The notes under the pieces: model-generated
Seen by the model: the letters and a program-made list of their open reading frames with translations, nothing else
Told to the model about the DNA's origin: nothing
Databases searched by the model: none
Assembly: GCF_030811595.1 (NCBI RefSeq)
Contig: NZ_JAUSRB010000002.1
Coordinates: 7,812,001 to 7,876,000, forward strand
Length of the DNA stretch: 64,000 nucleotides
Direction: 5' to 3'
Source of the DNA: Streptosporangium brasiliense
GTDB taxonomy: Bacteria; Actinomycetota; Actinomycetes; Streptosporangiales; Streptosporangiaceae
Shown: positions 17,938 through 26,623 of the stretch, one piece after another
Layout: each line of letters starts with the position of its first letter
Numbering within the stretch: position 1 is the first letter of the stretch
Program-made: the position numbers and the translations under genes

Positions 17938-18630
17938 ATGAGACCTGAATCGACGCTGCGCCGGTCGCCCGCCGAGCCCATGATCGAGATCCCTGCCGGG
18001 GAGATCGTCCTACGGGACGAGGGCACGAAGACGGACTGGAAGGTCGAGGTCGGGGCCTTCCTGCTGGCGCCCTGCCCCGTGACCCGCGAGCTGTACGACG
18101 CCGTCCGGGGCGAGAGGTCCGCGAGCCCGGCGGGGCCGCGGACCCCGGTCACCGAGGTCTCCTGGAAGGAGGCCGTCCGCTTCTGCAACCTGCTCTCGCG
18201 GGCGGCGGGGCTCGAACCCTGCTACGCGATGGGCGACGACCCCGACGGGCGAGACGTGGTCCACGACGGGGAGGCCGACGGCTATCGCCTCCCGACCGAG
18301 GCGGAGTGGGAGTACGCGTGCAGGGCGGGGACCTCCGGCGTCCGCTACGGGGAGCTGGACGAGATCGCCTGGTACCGCGACAACTCCGGCGGCGAGGTGC
18401 ACGACGTCGCGGCCAAGGCGCCGAACGCGTGGGGCCTCTACGACATGATCGGCAACGTGTGGGAGTGGTGCTGGGACGTCTACGATCCCACGGTCTACGG
18501 CCCCTACCGTGTGTTCCGCGGCGGGGGCTGGTCCGATCGGCCCCGAGGATGCCGGGCGTCGTGCCGCCGCAAGAGCCATCCGACCTTCCGCGTCGACGAT
18601 CTCGGCTTCCGGCTCGCCCGGTCGCGGTGA
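17938..18630 (+). CDS. SUMF1-domain protein lacking the FGE cysteine pair
   Basis: A 230-residue protein of the formylglycine-generating-enzyme/sulfatase-modifying fold: MIEIPAGEIVL, PCPVTRELYDAV, PVTEVSWKEAVRFCNLLS, YRLPTEAEWEYACRAGT, NAWGLYDMIGNVWEWCWD, and GFRLAR at the end. In true FGE two catalytic Cys sit in a Cx4C pattern after RGGS(Y); here the segment reads FRGGGWSDRPRGCRASC and the first Cys is missing. Formylglycine generation is therefore unlikely. It may be a structural or other SUMF1-type (EgtB- or NirV-like) protein. No sulfatase gene is nearby. Confidence 0.85.
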   Translation: MRPESTLRRSPAEPMIEIPAGEIVLRDEGTKTDWKVEVGAFLLAPCPVTRELYDAVRGERSASPAGPRTPVTEVSWKEAVRFCNLLSRAAGLEPCYAMGDDPDGRDVVHDGEADGYRLPTEAEWEYACRAGTSGVRYGELDEIAWYRDNSGGEVHDVAAKAPNAWGLYDMIGNVWEWCWDVYDPTVYGPYRVFRGGGWSDRPRGCRASCRRKSHPTFRVDDLGFRLARSR

Positions 18631-18777
18631 GCGCCGCACCCCATCGCCGGTCCGCCCCGTTCCCGGCGGGGGCCGGCTGACCCGCCGCCGAGCCGGGCCT
18701 GCCGGTGCCACCGGTGCGGCGCCCGGACCGGCCCCTGCCGTCGACCGGCGGCCTGATCACGGTCCACGGCTGGAGCG

Positions 18778-19743
18778 CTAGGAGACCGCGCCCGCCGCGC
18801 GTGACGCCCGGCCTCCCAGGGCGCGCAGGCATTCGGCGAGCTCCGGCGGTCCGTGAACCTCGAACTCGCAGCCGAGCATGGCCAGCCGGAACGCCAGCCA
18901 CTCCAGCGTGTCGGTGTGGCTGTGCAGCCGGCAGCTGTGCTCGTCGATCGGCTCCAGGTCGCCGGGGGCGCTGCCGAGACGCCTCGCGACCTCCTCGACC
19001 GGCGCGTACAGGGTCGCCACCGCCCGATAGGTGGGGGCCAGGCTGCGGAGTTTGCGGCTGACGTAGGCGGCCGCGTCGTCGGCGGGCAGCTCGCGTGGGG
19101 TGATCCGCGCGCCGGTCGGCCTCGGCTGCCGGATCCGGTCGACGCGGAAGATCCGCCAGTCGTCGCGGTCGTTGTCGTAGGCGACCAGGTACCAGCGACG
19201 TCCGGCCGCCACGAGGCGGTGCGGCTCCGCCAGGCGGTTGGTCTCGGTCCCGTCGCCCGCGCGGTAGCCGAAGCGCAGCCGCTCGCGGTTGGCGATCGCC
19301 GCGGCCAGCACGGTCAGGTCCTCGGGGGCGACGGTCGGGCCGCCGCTGACCGGCAGTTGGACGGTGGCGGTGTTCAGGGCGCCGACCCGGTGCCTCAGCC
19401 GGGAGGGCAGCACCTGTTCGAGCTTGGCGAGGGCCCGCACGGAGGCCTCCTCGATGCCCTCCACGGGGTGTCCGGCCGCCGTGCGCAGGCCGACCGCGAT
19501 GGCCACGGCCTCCTCGTCGTCGAGCAGCAGCGGTGGCATGGCCGCGCCCGCGACCAGGCGGTAGCCGCCCACCGCGCCCATCGTCGCCTGCACCGGGTAG
19601 CCCAGCTCGCGCAGCCGGTCGATGTCGCGGCGGATGGTGCGCGGGCTGACCTGCAGGCGGTCGGCGAGCTCGCTGCCGGGCCATTCGCGCGGGGTCTGGA
19701 GCAGGGACAGGAGGGTGAACAGCCGGGCGGGAGTGTCGCTCAT
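18778..19743 (-). CDS. WYL-domain transcriptional regulator (YafY-like)
   Basis: A 321-residue regulator. The N-terminal winged HTH reads ELADRLQVSPRTIRRDIDRL, followed by YPVQATMGAVGGYRL. The WYL domain is at about residues 140-220 with RRWYLVAYDNDRDDWRIFRVDRI, which bears the WYL motif, and a WCX tail follows. Such proteins sense unknown ligands, some of them nucleic acids. The start at 19743 drops 21 upstream codons that lack support. It is divergent from the AlkZ-like glycosylase gene at 19924, which it may regulate. Confidence 0.9.
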   Translation of the reverse strand: MSDTPARLFTLLSLLQTPREWPGSELADRLQVSPRTIRRDIDRLRELGYPVQATMGAVGGYRLVAGAAMPPLLLDDEEAVAIAVGLRTAAGHPVEGIEEASVRALAKLEQVLPSRLRHRVGALNTATVQLPVSGGPTVAPEDLTVLAAAIANRERLRFGYRAGDGTETNRLAEPHRLVAAGRRWYLVAYDNDRDDWRIFRVDRIRQPRPTGARITPRELPADDAAAYVSRKLRSLAPTYRAVATLYAPVEEVARRLGSAPGDLEPIDEHSCRLHSHTDTLEWLAFRLAMLGCEFEVHGPPELAECLRALGGRASRAAGAVS

Positions 19744-19923
19744 GCAGTCCAGGATGCCAGTCATATGGGACAGGAACGGACCTACATAGGTTCTAGGGTC
19801 GGACACCTCACCTCATCACCTCATCGCGTCGCGTCGCGGAACGGACCGTGGCCCCGGTGGCCGTATCCGACTTCCGGACGGCTCCGCCCTCACGGAGCGC
19901 GACCATCGAAGGAGCACCACCGA

Positions 19924-21093
19924 ATGAGCATCCGCACGGGCCAGATGTCACACCTGTCATGGAGCGAGGTCTGCGCCAGGCGCCTGGAGCGGCATGCCCT
20001 GTCGGTCCCGTCCCGCGACGCCCGGCCCGCCGACGTCGTCGCCGCCATGTGCGGCGCGCACGCCCAGGTGCTGTCGGCCGCCGAGCTGTCCATCGGGCTG
20101 CGCGTCGCCGGCCTCACCCGCGCGGACGTCCGCCGGGCGCTGTGGGAGGAGCGCAGCCTGGTCAAGACGTTCGGACCGCGGGGCACCGTGCACCTGCTGC
20201 CCACCGGCGACCTGCCCATGTGGACCGGCGCGCTGTCGGCGCTGCCCTTGCGCAACAGCCATGCCAAGAACGTACGGCTGACACCGGGGCAGACCGATGA
20301 GGTCGTGGAGGCGATCGCGGCCGTGCTGCAGGACGCCGAGCTGACCATCGACGAGCTGAGCCAGGAGGTCATCGCCGCCACCGGCCCCTGGGCCGGTGAC
20401 CTGGTCATGCCCGGATTCCAGGACATGTGGCCGCGCTGGCGCCAGGCCCTCGCCACGGCGGCGGACCGGGGCGCGCTGTGTTTCGGCCCCAACCGGGGCC
20501 GCAAGGTCACCTACACCAGCCCGCGCCGGTGGCTGCCCGGCTTCCGGCCCGCCGACGGGGCCACCGCCCTCGCCGGCGTCCTGAAGCGCTACCTGCACGC
20601 GTACGGCCCGGCCACGCCCGCCCAGTTCGCCCAGTGGCTGGCCGTACCGCGGCGGTGGGCGGCGGAGCTGTTCGAGTCCCTGGCCGGCGAGCTCGAGCGG
20701 GTGGAGGTCGACGGCGCCCCGGCATGGCTGGCCGCCGGGGACGGCGCGATGCCCTCCGCACCGCCCCGGGGGGTGCGGCTGCTGCCCTACTTCGACGCCT
20801 ACACCGTCGGCTGCCACCCGCGCGAACTGCTCTTCCCCGGCCCGGCCGCCGGCCGCGCCCTGGCCGGCGGCCAGGCGGGGAACTTCCCGGTGCTGCTCGT
20901 CGACGGGACGGCCGCCGGGGTCTGGCACCAGCGACGCTCCGGCCGCAGGCTCGACATCACGGTGGAGCCGTTCGCCCCGCTCACCGCGGCACGGCGCGGC
21001 GAGCTCGACGACCAGGTGGAGCGGGTCGGGGAGTTCCTCGAAGGGGAGCCCCGGTTGACGATCGGCACCGTGACCGTGGGCGCTCACGCGTAG
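19924..21093 (+). CDS. AlkZ/YcaQ-like winged-helix DNA glycosylase (HTH_42), HxQ type
   Basis: A 389-residue protein of the HTH_42 family that includes AlkZ and YcaQ glycosylases, which remove bulky alkylated bases. The short catalytic motif appears as H46-A47-Q48 (GAHAQ), the variant seen in subfamilies from antibiotic producers, rather than QxQ or QxD. Other family traits are VKTFGPRGTVHLLP, YLHAYGPATPAQFAQWL, LLPYFDAYTVG and WHQRRSGRRLDITVEPF. GAAGGAG precedes the ATG. A WYL regulator is divergent. Activity is inferred from the family. Confidence 0.88.
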   Translation: MSIRTGQMSHLSWSEVCARRLERHALSVPSRDARPADVVAAMCGAHAQVLSAAELSIGLRVAGLTRADVRRALWEERSLVKTFGPRGTVHLLPTGDLPMWTGALSALPLRNSHAKNVRLTPGQTDEVVEAIAAVLQDAELTIDELSQEVIAATGPWAGDLVMPGFQDMWPRWRQALATAADRGALCFGPNRGRKVTYTSPRRWLPGFRPADGATALAGVLKRYLHAYGPATPAQFAQWLAVPRRWAAELFESLAGELERVEVDGAPAWLAAGDGAMPSAPPRGVRLLPYFDAYTVGCHPRELLFPGPAAGRALAGGQAGNFPVLLVDGTAAGVWHQRRSGRRLDITVEPFAPLTAARRGELDDQVERVGEFLEGEPRLTIGTVTVGAHA

Positions 21094-21134
21094 GCCGGGC
21101 CCCGCCGGGCTCCGGCGCCCCGTTGCCATAATCG

Positions 21135-21168
21135 TCAACCAGGTTTACCATTTGGACAACCACGTTGA
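21135..21168. promoter_or_regulatory. tandem TetR operators upstream of the AhpD-like gene
   Basis: Two 13-bp boxes, TCAACCAGGTTTA (21135-21147) and ACAACCACGTTGA (21156-21168), have centres 21 bp apart, two helical turns. The same WYAACCNNGTTRW pattern occurs twice at 22459-22488 before the tetR gene, so the TetR at 21823 probably controls this promoter. Confidence 0.65.
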
Positions 21169-21218
21169 CCATTATGTCGCGGCGTGCGCAGGCACGCCCG
21201 TCCCCGAAAGCAGGTCCG

Positions 21219-21782
21219 ATGTCCGAGAACGTCTTCGTCACCCTTACCGCCGAGAGCGCACCGGCCGCCGCCCGCCCGATCCTGGAGGCCTCGGAGCAGA
21301 AGTTCGGCTACCTCCCCGAGGCGGTCGGGCGGATGGCCCTCTCCCCGCAGACGCTCAAGGGGTTCCTCACGGTCAACGGCATCTTCGAGCAGACCACCCT
21401 CGCCCCCCTCGACCGCGAGGTCCTCATCCTGACCGTCGCCACCCGCAACAGCTGCCACGTCTGCGTGGCGATGCACACCGCCACACTGGTCCGGCAGGAG
21501 GCCGCGCCCGAGCTCGTCGAGGCGCTGCGGTCCCGCAAGCCCCTCCCGGACGCGCGGCTGGAGGCCCTGCGGGTGTTCACCCATGCCGTCATGGACCGCT
21601 GCGGCGCGGTCGGCGACGAGGAGCTGCGGGCCTTCCTCGACGCCGGCTACACCCCGCAGAACGCCCTCGAAGTCGTCCTGGGGATCGGCACCTACACGAT
21701 CTCGACCTTCGCCAACCGGATGATCGATGCCCCTCTCGACCCGCCGCTGGCGGCCTTCGCCTGGGACGGAGACGCCCTCTAG
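21219..21782 (+). CDS. carboxymuconolactone decarboxylase/AhpD-like protein
   Basis: A 187-residue alpha-helical protein. The redox-type motif NSCHVCVAMHT provides a CxxC with the downstream His, as in AhpD-like alkylhydroperoxidases. Other traits are KFGYLPEAVGRMALSP and a long C-terminal helix. It probably acts as a thiol peroxidase partner or on an unknown substrate. ATG 21219 starts MSENVFVTL. Twin operators lie about 50-85 bases upstream, and the convergent TetR gene ends 40 bases after its stop. Confidence 0.88.
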   Translation: MSENVFVTLTAESAPAAARPILEASEQKFGYLPEAVGRMALSPQTLKGFLTVNGIFEQTTLAPLDREVLILTVATRNSCHVCVAMHTATLVRQEAAPELVEALRSRKPLPDARLEALRVFTHAVMDRCGAVGDEELRAFLDAGYTPQNALEVVLGIGTYTISTFANRMIDAPLDPPLAAFAWDGDAL

Positions 21783-21822
21783 CGGCCCTCCGCCCGGGCC
21801 GCGCCGTGGACCGCGCGGAGGC

Positions 21823-22437
21823 TCACGCGGCGTCCAGGCCCCGGCGCAGCAGGGCGAACGCGTGCGCGGCGGCGCGGACGGCCTCGGGATGGAGCCGCGC
21901 GGCCGTCTCCCCCTCGGCCAGCCGCAGCCAGTTCCGGCGGGCCAGCACGCGCTGCACGGCGAGCACCTGGCCGGCCAGGAGACTCGCGGTGAGATCGTCG
22001 GCGTCCTCGGCGAGCGCCCCGGCCAGCGCCTCCTCGTCCATGGCCATGTGGTGGAACAGGCGGGCCGCCAGGCTGGGGGTGGAGAAGACCATGCGGTGGT
22101 AGGCGAGCACCTCCGCGTGGTCGTTGAGGCCGGTGACCGGGTCGCGCCGGTCCAGACCCGCCATGAAGTGGCGCTCCAGCGCGTCCAGCGGCCCCTCGTC
22201 CGGCCGGCGCCGCCGGACGACGCGCGCGGCCTCGCCCTGGTGGTCGGCGATCCGGTGCAGGACGAGGTCCTCCTTCGTGGCGAAGTATTTGAACAGGGTG
22301 GGCTTGGAGACCTCCGCGGCCGCCGCGATCTCGGCGACGGAAACCTCCCCGAACCCCCGCTCCAGGAACAGCGTGATCGCCGCCGTGGAGATCGCCTCAT
22401 GAACCCGCTGTCGCTTGATGTCCCGGAGTCCCGTCAT
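21823..22437 (-). CDS. TetR-family repressor of the AhpD-like gene
   Basis: A 204-residue regulator. The HTH is FGEVSVAEIAAAAEVSKPTLFKYF followed by ATKEDLVLHRI. The C-terminal domain is all-helical and variable. Two boxes of the motif found at the AhpD-like promoter sit 22-51 bases upstream of its start, so autoregulation and control of 21219 and perhaps of the divergent HelD gene are likely. The ligand is unknown. Confidence 0.9.
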   Translation of the reverse strand: MTGLRDIKRQRVHEAISTAAITLFLERGFGEVSVAEIAAAAEVSKPTLFKYFATKEDLVLHRIADHQGEAARVVRRRRPDEGPLDALERHFMAGLDRRDPVTGLNDHAEVLAYHRMVFSTPSLAARLFHHMAMDEEALAGALAEDADDLTASLLAGQVLAVQRVLARRNWLRLAEGETAARLHPEAVRAAAHAFALLRRGLDAA

Positions 22438-22458
22438 GCCTCCATCCTACCAATGCTG

Positions 22459-22488
22459 TTAACCTAGTTAATATCTTAACCGAGTTAA
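22459..22488. promoter_or_regulatory. twin TetR operators in the tetR/HelD divergent promoter
   Basis: TTAACCTAGTTAA (22459-22471) and TTAACCGAGTTAA (22476-22488) are near-perfect palindromes with centres 17 bp apart. They fill the 73-bp gap between tetR and the HelD-type helicase gene. Confidence 0.7.
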
Positions 22489-22510
22489 CGCTTGATGGGT
22501 TGGAGGGACC

Positions 22511-24514
22511 GTGCTCGACGACGAGAAGGCCTACGTCGCACGCTGCGAGGCGGCGCTGCGCAGGATGCTCGACGGCGCCCGCCTGAACGTCGTCATCGGC
22601 GAGCGGGTGGCGGGCGACCGCTACAGCGCCGAGCGGCTCGGGCGGCACCTCAAAAGCCTCGCCAAGGAGCTGGGAGAGGAGCCCGGAGGCCCGCCGTTCT
22701 TCGGCCGCCTCGACTTCGGCTCGGACGCCGCCGCCGGCGACCACCGCGCCCAGCGCTACTACATCGGCCGGCGGCACATCTCCGGCGACGTGGGGCAGCA
22801 GCCGATGGTGATCGACTGGCGCGCCCCCGTCTCCAGGGCCTTCTACCGGGCCGGCGCCCGTGACCCCCAGGGCGTCGCCGTACGCCGCCGGTTCGGCTGG
22901 GCGGGCATGACGCTGACCGGTTTCGAGGACGAGCGGCTCGACCACGGCGAGGATCTGGGGGCCACGAGCCGGATCGTGGCGGCCGAGATCGAGCGCCCCC
23001 GCGTCGGCCCGATGCGGGACATCGTCGCCACCATCCAGCCCGAGCAGGACGAGCTGGTCCGCGCCGACCTGGAGGAGTCGATCTGCGTCCAGGGAGCCCC
23101 CGGCACCGGCAAGACCGCCGTCGGCCTGCATCGGGCCGCCTACCTGCTGTACGCCCACCGGCAGCGGCTCGAACGCGGAGGCGTGCTGGTCCTGGGCCCC
23201 AACCGGGCGTTCCTCGGCTACATCTCGGCGGTGCTGCCCGCCCTGGGCGAGGTCGACGTCGAGCAGACCACCCTGGAACGGCTGCTGGCCCCCGGACCGG
23301 TACAGGGAGTGGACGGCGACGCCGCCGCGGCCGTCAAGCACGACGCCCGCATGGCGGACGTGCTGCGCCGGGCGCTGTACGGGCGGGTGCGCAGGCCCAC
23401 CGGGCCGGTCACCGTCCCCGACGGCTCCTACCGCTGGCGCGTCGCCGAGGAGGAGCTGCGCCGCATCGTCGACGACACCCGGCGCGAGGCTCCGCCCTAC
23501 GCCGTCGGACGCGAACGTGTGCTCTCCCGCACCGTCACCATGCTGCAACGGCAGGCCGAAGCGCGGGGACGGACCGTCAACGCCGCCTGGACGCGCAAGA
23601 TGGGCAGGGCCGTCACCCCGTTCCTGGACGCGGTGTGGCCCGCCGTACGGCCGCAGGAGGTGGTGGCGGAGCTGCTCGGCGACCCGGCGGCGCTGGCACG
23701 CGCCGCGGACGGGACGCTGACCCCGCAGGAGCAGGCGGCGATCGGGTGGGCCAGACCGCCGCGGACGTTCAAGAGCGCCAGATGGTCGGCGGCCGACGCC
23801 GTGCTCATCGACGAGGTCGCCGGCCTGCTGGAGCGCCCGCGGAGCTACGGGCACGTGATCGTCGACGAGGCCCAGGACCTGTCGGCGATGCAGTGCCGGG
23901 CCGTCGCCCGCAGGAGCGAGCACGGCTCGATCACCGTGCTGGGCGACCTGGCCCAGGGCACGACGCCGTGGGCCGCCCGCGACTGGCGGGACCGGCTGGC
24001 CCATCTGGGCAAGCCGGGAGCCCAGGTGATCGCGCTGACGACCGGCTTCCGGGTGCCCGCGGCCGTCGTCGCGCTCGCCAACCGCCTGCTGGGAGAGCTT
24101 GAGGTGGACGTGCCACCGACCCGTTCCTTCCGGTCCGACGGCCGGCTCCGCGTCGAGGAGGTGCCCGATCTCACGCGGGCCGCCGTCGCCGCGGTGCGCG
24201 AGGCCCTCCTGCGCGAAGGCTCGATCGCCGTCGTGGCCGCCGACGCCGCCGTCGAAGGGCTGGCGGCGGCGCTGTGGGACGCGGGCGTCACGATCACCGA
24301 GGCCGGCGAGGCGGGCGACGCGCGGGTGACCGTCGTACCCGCGACGGTGGCCAAGGGGCTGGAGTACGACCACGTGGTGGTGGTCGAGCCGGCGGAGATC
24401 GTGGAGGCCGGGGCGCGGGGCCTCAACCGGCTGTACGTGGTGCTCACCCGCGCCGTCTCACGGCTCGACGTGCTGCACCGCCGCCCGCTGCCGCCGCAGC
24501 TGGCCGGGGCGTGA
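22511..24514 (+). CDS. HelD-type UvrD-like helicase (RNA polymerase-associated)
   Basis: A 667-residue superfamily 1 ATPase. Walker A is GAPGTGKT at about residues 196-203, preceded by the HelD hallmark IQPEQDELVRADLEESICVQ. Walker B is VIVDEAQDLSAMQC, motif III GDLAQGT, and a late ATVAKGLEYDHVVVVEP matches motif V. The N-terminal helical arm and the ID WRAP/SRAFY segment are typical of actinobacterial HelD. HelD proteins release stalled RNA polymerase; the HelR subgroup protects against rifamycins. GTG 22511 has GGAGG 6 bases upstream. TetR operators overlap its promoter region. Confidence 0.88.
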   Translation: MLDDEKAYVARCEAALRRMLDGARLNVVIGERVAGDRYSAERLGRHLKSLAKELGEEPGGPPFFGRLDFGSDAAAGDHRAQRYYIGRRHISGDVGQQPMVIDWRAPVSRAFYRAGARDPQGVAVRRRFGWAGMTLTGFEDERLDHGEDLGATSRIVAAEIERPRVGPMRDIVATIQPEQDELVRADLEESICVQGAPGTGKTAVGLHRAAYLLYAHRQRLERGGVLVLGPNRAFLGYISAVLPALGEVDVEQTTLERLLAPGPVQGVDGDAAAAVKHDARMADVLRRALYGRVRRPTGPVTVPDGSYRWRVAEEELRRIVDDTRREAPPYAVGRERVLSRTVTMLQRQAEARGRTVNAAWTRKMGRAVTPFLDAVWPAVRPQEVVAELLGDPAALARAADGTLTPQEQAAIGWARPPRTFKSARWSAADAVLIDEVAGLLERPRSYGHVIVDEAQDLSAMQCRAVARRSEHGSITVLGDLAQGTTPWAARDWRDRLAHLGKPGAQVIALTTGFRVPAAVVALANRLLGELEVDVPPTRSFRSDGRLRVEEVPDLTRAAVAAVREALLREGSIAVVAADAAVEGLAAALWDAGVTITEAGEAGDARVTVVPATVAKGLEYDHVVVVEPAEIVEAGARGLNRLYVVLTRAVSRLDVLHRRPLPPQLAGA

Positions 24515-24523
24515 GACGGCCCG

Positions 24524-24553
24524 CCGCCGGGGGAGGGGCCCCTCCCCCGGCGG
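24524..24553. terminator. bidirectional terminator hairpin
   Basis: A perfect 30-base palindrome (CCGCCGGGGGAGGGG arm) lies 9 bases after the helicase stop. It faces the convergent MFS/VOC unit, so it could serve both sides. Confidence 0.6.
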
Positions 24554-24572
24554 CCGCACGGGCCCGGCCCGC

Positions 24573-24665
24573 TCAGCCGACCCGGTGCAGGCCGATCGCT
24601 CGGTAGAAGGCGAGAGCCTTGCCCTGATCCTCGACGAAGACACCGGCCACCGCGATCTTGATCAT
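24573..24665 (-). pseudogene. truncated VOC (glyoxalase-like) gene
   Basis: Starting at ATG 24665, overlapping the MFS stop by 4 bases and preceded by GAAGGAG, the frame reads MIKIAVAGVFVEDQGKALAF and then changes to a stop after 30 codons. This is the first beta strand and helix of a VOC-family protein, which is normally about 120-130 residues. The rest is gone; the helicase terminator follows directly. The good ribosome site and coupling suggest recent loss. Confidence 0.7.
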
Positions 24666-26005
24666 GATTCCTGCTGCTCCTTCCGCCCGCCCGGGGCTCC
24701 CGCCGGCACGTCCGCGCCGTCGGCGGTCACCGGCGCCGGGGGCGCGGCGGCCTGCCGGGGCGAGGCCGGCAGGTCGCGGTGGCGGCGGATCGGCGAGAAC
24801 CACAGGATCAGCCCGGCCAGCGGGACCCCCGCCGTCATCACCCACATCGCCGGGCGGTCCCCCAGGACGGTGCCGAGCGTGCCGCCGAGCAGCGCGCCGA
24901 GCGGGATGGTCCCGTAGTTGAGGAACGCGGTGCTCGCGGTGAGCCGGCCGAGCAGTCCGGGCGGGCAGTAGCTCTGCTGGAAGCTCGCCTTGATGACGTT
25001 GCCGGCCACCACGCCGGCGGAGACGCAGAAGCCGCCGACGACGTACAGCAGCAGACCGGCCCCGTCGAAGGTGAGCGGGATGAGCAGGGCGAAGACGGCC
25101 AACCCCTGCTCGAACAGCAGCGTCGCACGGGCGGTGCCGATCCTCACGGCGGCCCGGCGGGCGGCGAAGGCCCCGGCGACGCCGCCGGCACCGGCGGCCG
25201 CGATCAACCCGCCGACGGTCCCGGGGGCCAGGCCGACGTCCCGGACCAGGAAGACCACCTGGATCGACTGGTAGCCCATCAGGGCGAGGTTGGAGGTGGC
25301 CCCGAAGAGCGTCAGCGTCCGGAACCAGGGATCTCCGGCGACCAGGCGCAGCCCCTCGCCGATCTCCCTGGCCAGCGCCCTGGGCCGCCGTTCCGTCCTG
25401 GCCGGGCGCGGCTCGCGGTGCCGGATGCCGGCCAGGCAGAGCAGGGACACCAGGAACGTCGCGGCGTTGGCGGTCAGCCCGTTCACCGCCCCGGCCAGCT
25501 GCGCTATCAGGCCGCCCGCCCCGAGCCCGGCGATCTGCGCGGCCGAGGCGCTCCCGTGCAGCTTGGCATTGCCTTCGGACTGGTCGCCGGGCTCCAGGAT
25601 GGAGGGGAGATAGGCGCTGTAGGCGGTCTGGAAGAACACCGCCGCCGTGCCCGCCAGCAGGGCGACGGCCACGAGCAGCCCGATGCTCAGGACGCCGGAC
25701 CACGCCGCGACCGGGACGCAGGCGAACAGCAGGAAGGAGACGGCCGCGGCGGTCAGCATGATCGGTCTGCGGCGCAGCCGGTCCACCCAGACCCCGGCCG
25801 GCAGGGCGACGAGGAGCCAGGGCAGCCAGGCGGCGGCGGTCAGCAGGCCGACCTCGAAGGTGCCGGCGTGCAGGACGGAGACGGCGACCAGCGGCATCGC
25901 CACCCCCGTCACGGAGGCGCCGAACTTGCCCGCGACCTCGCCGCACCACAGCAGCCGGAAGTCGCGGTGGCGGCGCAGCAGGCCGCCGCGCGTGTCCTGG
26001 CTCAC
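24662..26005 (-). CDS. MFS transporter
   Basis: A 447-residue major facilitator with about twelve helices. The loop 2-3 motif is GVWVDRLRRRPIML. The protein opens with LLRRHRDFRLLWCGEVAGKFG, typical of MFS drug exporters that are paired with ArsR regulators in actinobacteria. The GTG start at 26005 overlaps the regulator stop (GTGA), so the two are co-translated. The substrate is unknown. Its C-terminal tail is Pro/Ala-rich. Confidence 0.9.
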   Translation of the reverse strand: MSQDTRGGLLRRHRDFRLLWCGEVAGKFGASVTGVAMPLVAVSVLHAGTFEVGLLTAAAWLPWLLVALPAGVWVDRLRRRPIMLTAAAVSFLLFACVPVAAWSGVLSIGLLVAVALLAGTAAVFFQTAYSAYLPSILEPGDQSEGNAKLHGSASAAQIAGLGAGGLIAQLAGAVNGLTANAATFLVSLLCLAGIRHREPRPARTERRPRALAREIGEGLRLVAGDPWFRTLTLFGATSNLALMGYQSIQVVFLVRDVGLAPGTVGGLIAAAGAGGVAGAFAARRAAVRIGTARATLLFEQGLAVFALLIPLTFDGAGLLLYVVGGFCVSAGVVAGNVIKASFQQSYCPPGLLGRLTASTAFLNYGTIPLGALLGGTLGTVLGDRPAMWVMTAGVPLAGLILWFSPIRRHRDLPASPRQAAAPPAPVTADGADVPAGAPGGRKEQQES

Positions 26006-26607
26006 GCGCCGCCACGCTCCCTGCGGGGAAAGGACTGGAGCTGCACGATGACGGGGAGCGCGTCCGGATCGGGCTCGGCGTCCGGGCCCGGGAGGCACCG
26101 CTCGACGACGGCGGTCAGCTCCTCGTTCAGCGCGGCGAGCTGAGCCGGCGTCATCCGCAGTTCACTCCAGGCGGAGATGGTCCGGGCGTCGCGCCACCGG
26201 TCGTCCCAGTCCTCGGTGAGGGAGTCGACGACCCGGCTGAAGTGCTGGCTCACCAGTTCGTGCAGGTAGACAGAGAGCGCGCCCCGGGTGTCGGGGTCGT
26301 CGCGGAACTCGGCGGTGTTGAGCACCGTCCGGTCCCTCGCCACCCGCCACCAGCGCTCGCGCCTGGTGCCGCGTCCGGCCTCCTCCTCGATGAAGCCGTG
26401 CTCGGCGAGGTGGCGCAGGTGCCAGCTGACGGTCCCGGTCTTCTCCCCCAGCCGCTCGGACAGGACCGCGGAGGTCGCGGGACCGTCGAGCCTCAGCAGC
26501 TCCAGCAGCTGCATGCGCAGTGGGTGCGCCAGCCCGCGCAGGCTACGGGCGTCGATTGTCCGGACGGGCCGGGAGGCTCCGGCCGCGGGGCCAGGGTCGT
26601 CGATCAT
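26002..26607 (-). CDS. ArsR-like winged-helix regulator of the MFS gene
   Basis: A 201-residue protein. The N-terminal HTH_20 reads LAHPLRMQLLELLRLDGPATSAVLSERLG followed by TGTVSWHLRHLAEHGFIEEE and the wing GTRRERWWRV. The C-terminal helical domain is of the type paired with MFS exporters. No metal-binding Cys pair is present, so the ligand is probably organic. Two palindromic operators lie just upstream. ATG 26607 is preferred to 26619 and 26670 because the upstream residues overlap the operator. Confidence 0.88.
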   Translation of the reverse strand: MIDDPGPAAGASRPVRTIDARSLRGLAHPLRMQLLELLRLDGPATSAVLSERLGEKTGTVSWHLRHLAEHGFIEEEAGRGTRRERWWRVARDRTVLNTAEFRDDPDTRGALSVYLHELVSQHFSRVVDSLTEDWDDRWRDARTISAWSELRMTPAQLAALNEELTAVVERCLPGPDAEPDPDALPVIVQLQSFPRRERGGA

Positions 26608-26623
26608 GCCCGCCACCATAACT

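Noticed and set aside
22397-24373. Minus-strand 658-codon frame opposite the HelD gene
   Set aside because: The plus strand has all SF1 helicase motifs; the minus frame is an Ala/Gly/Val/His-rich shadow.
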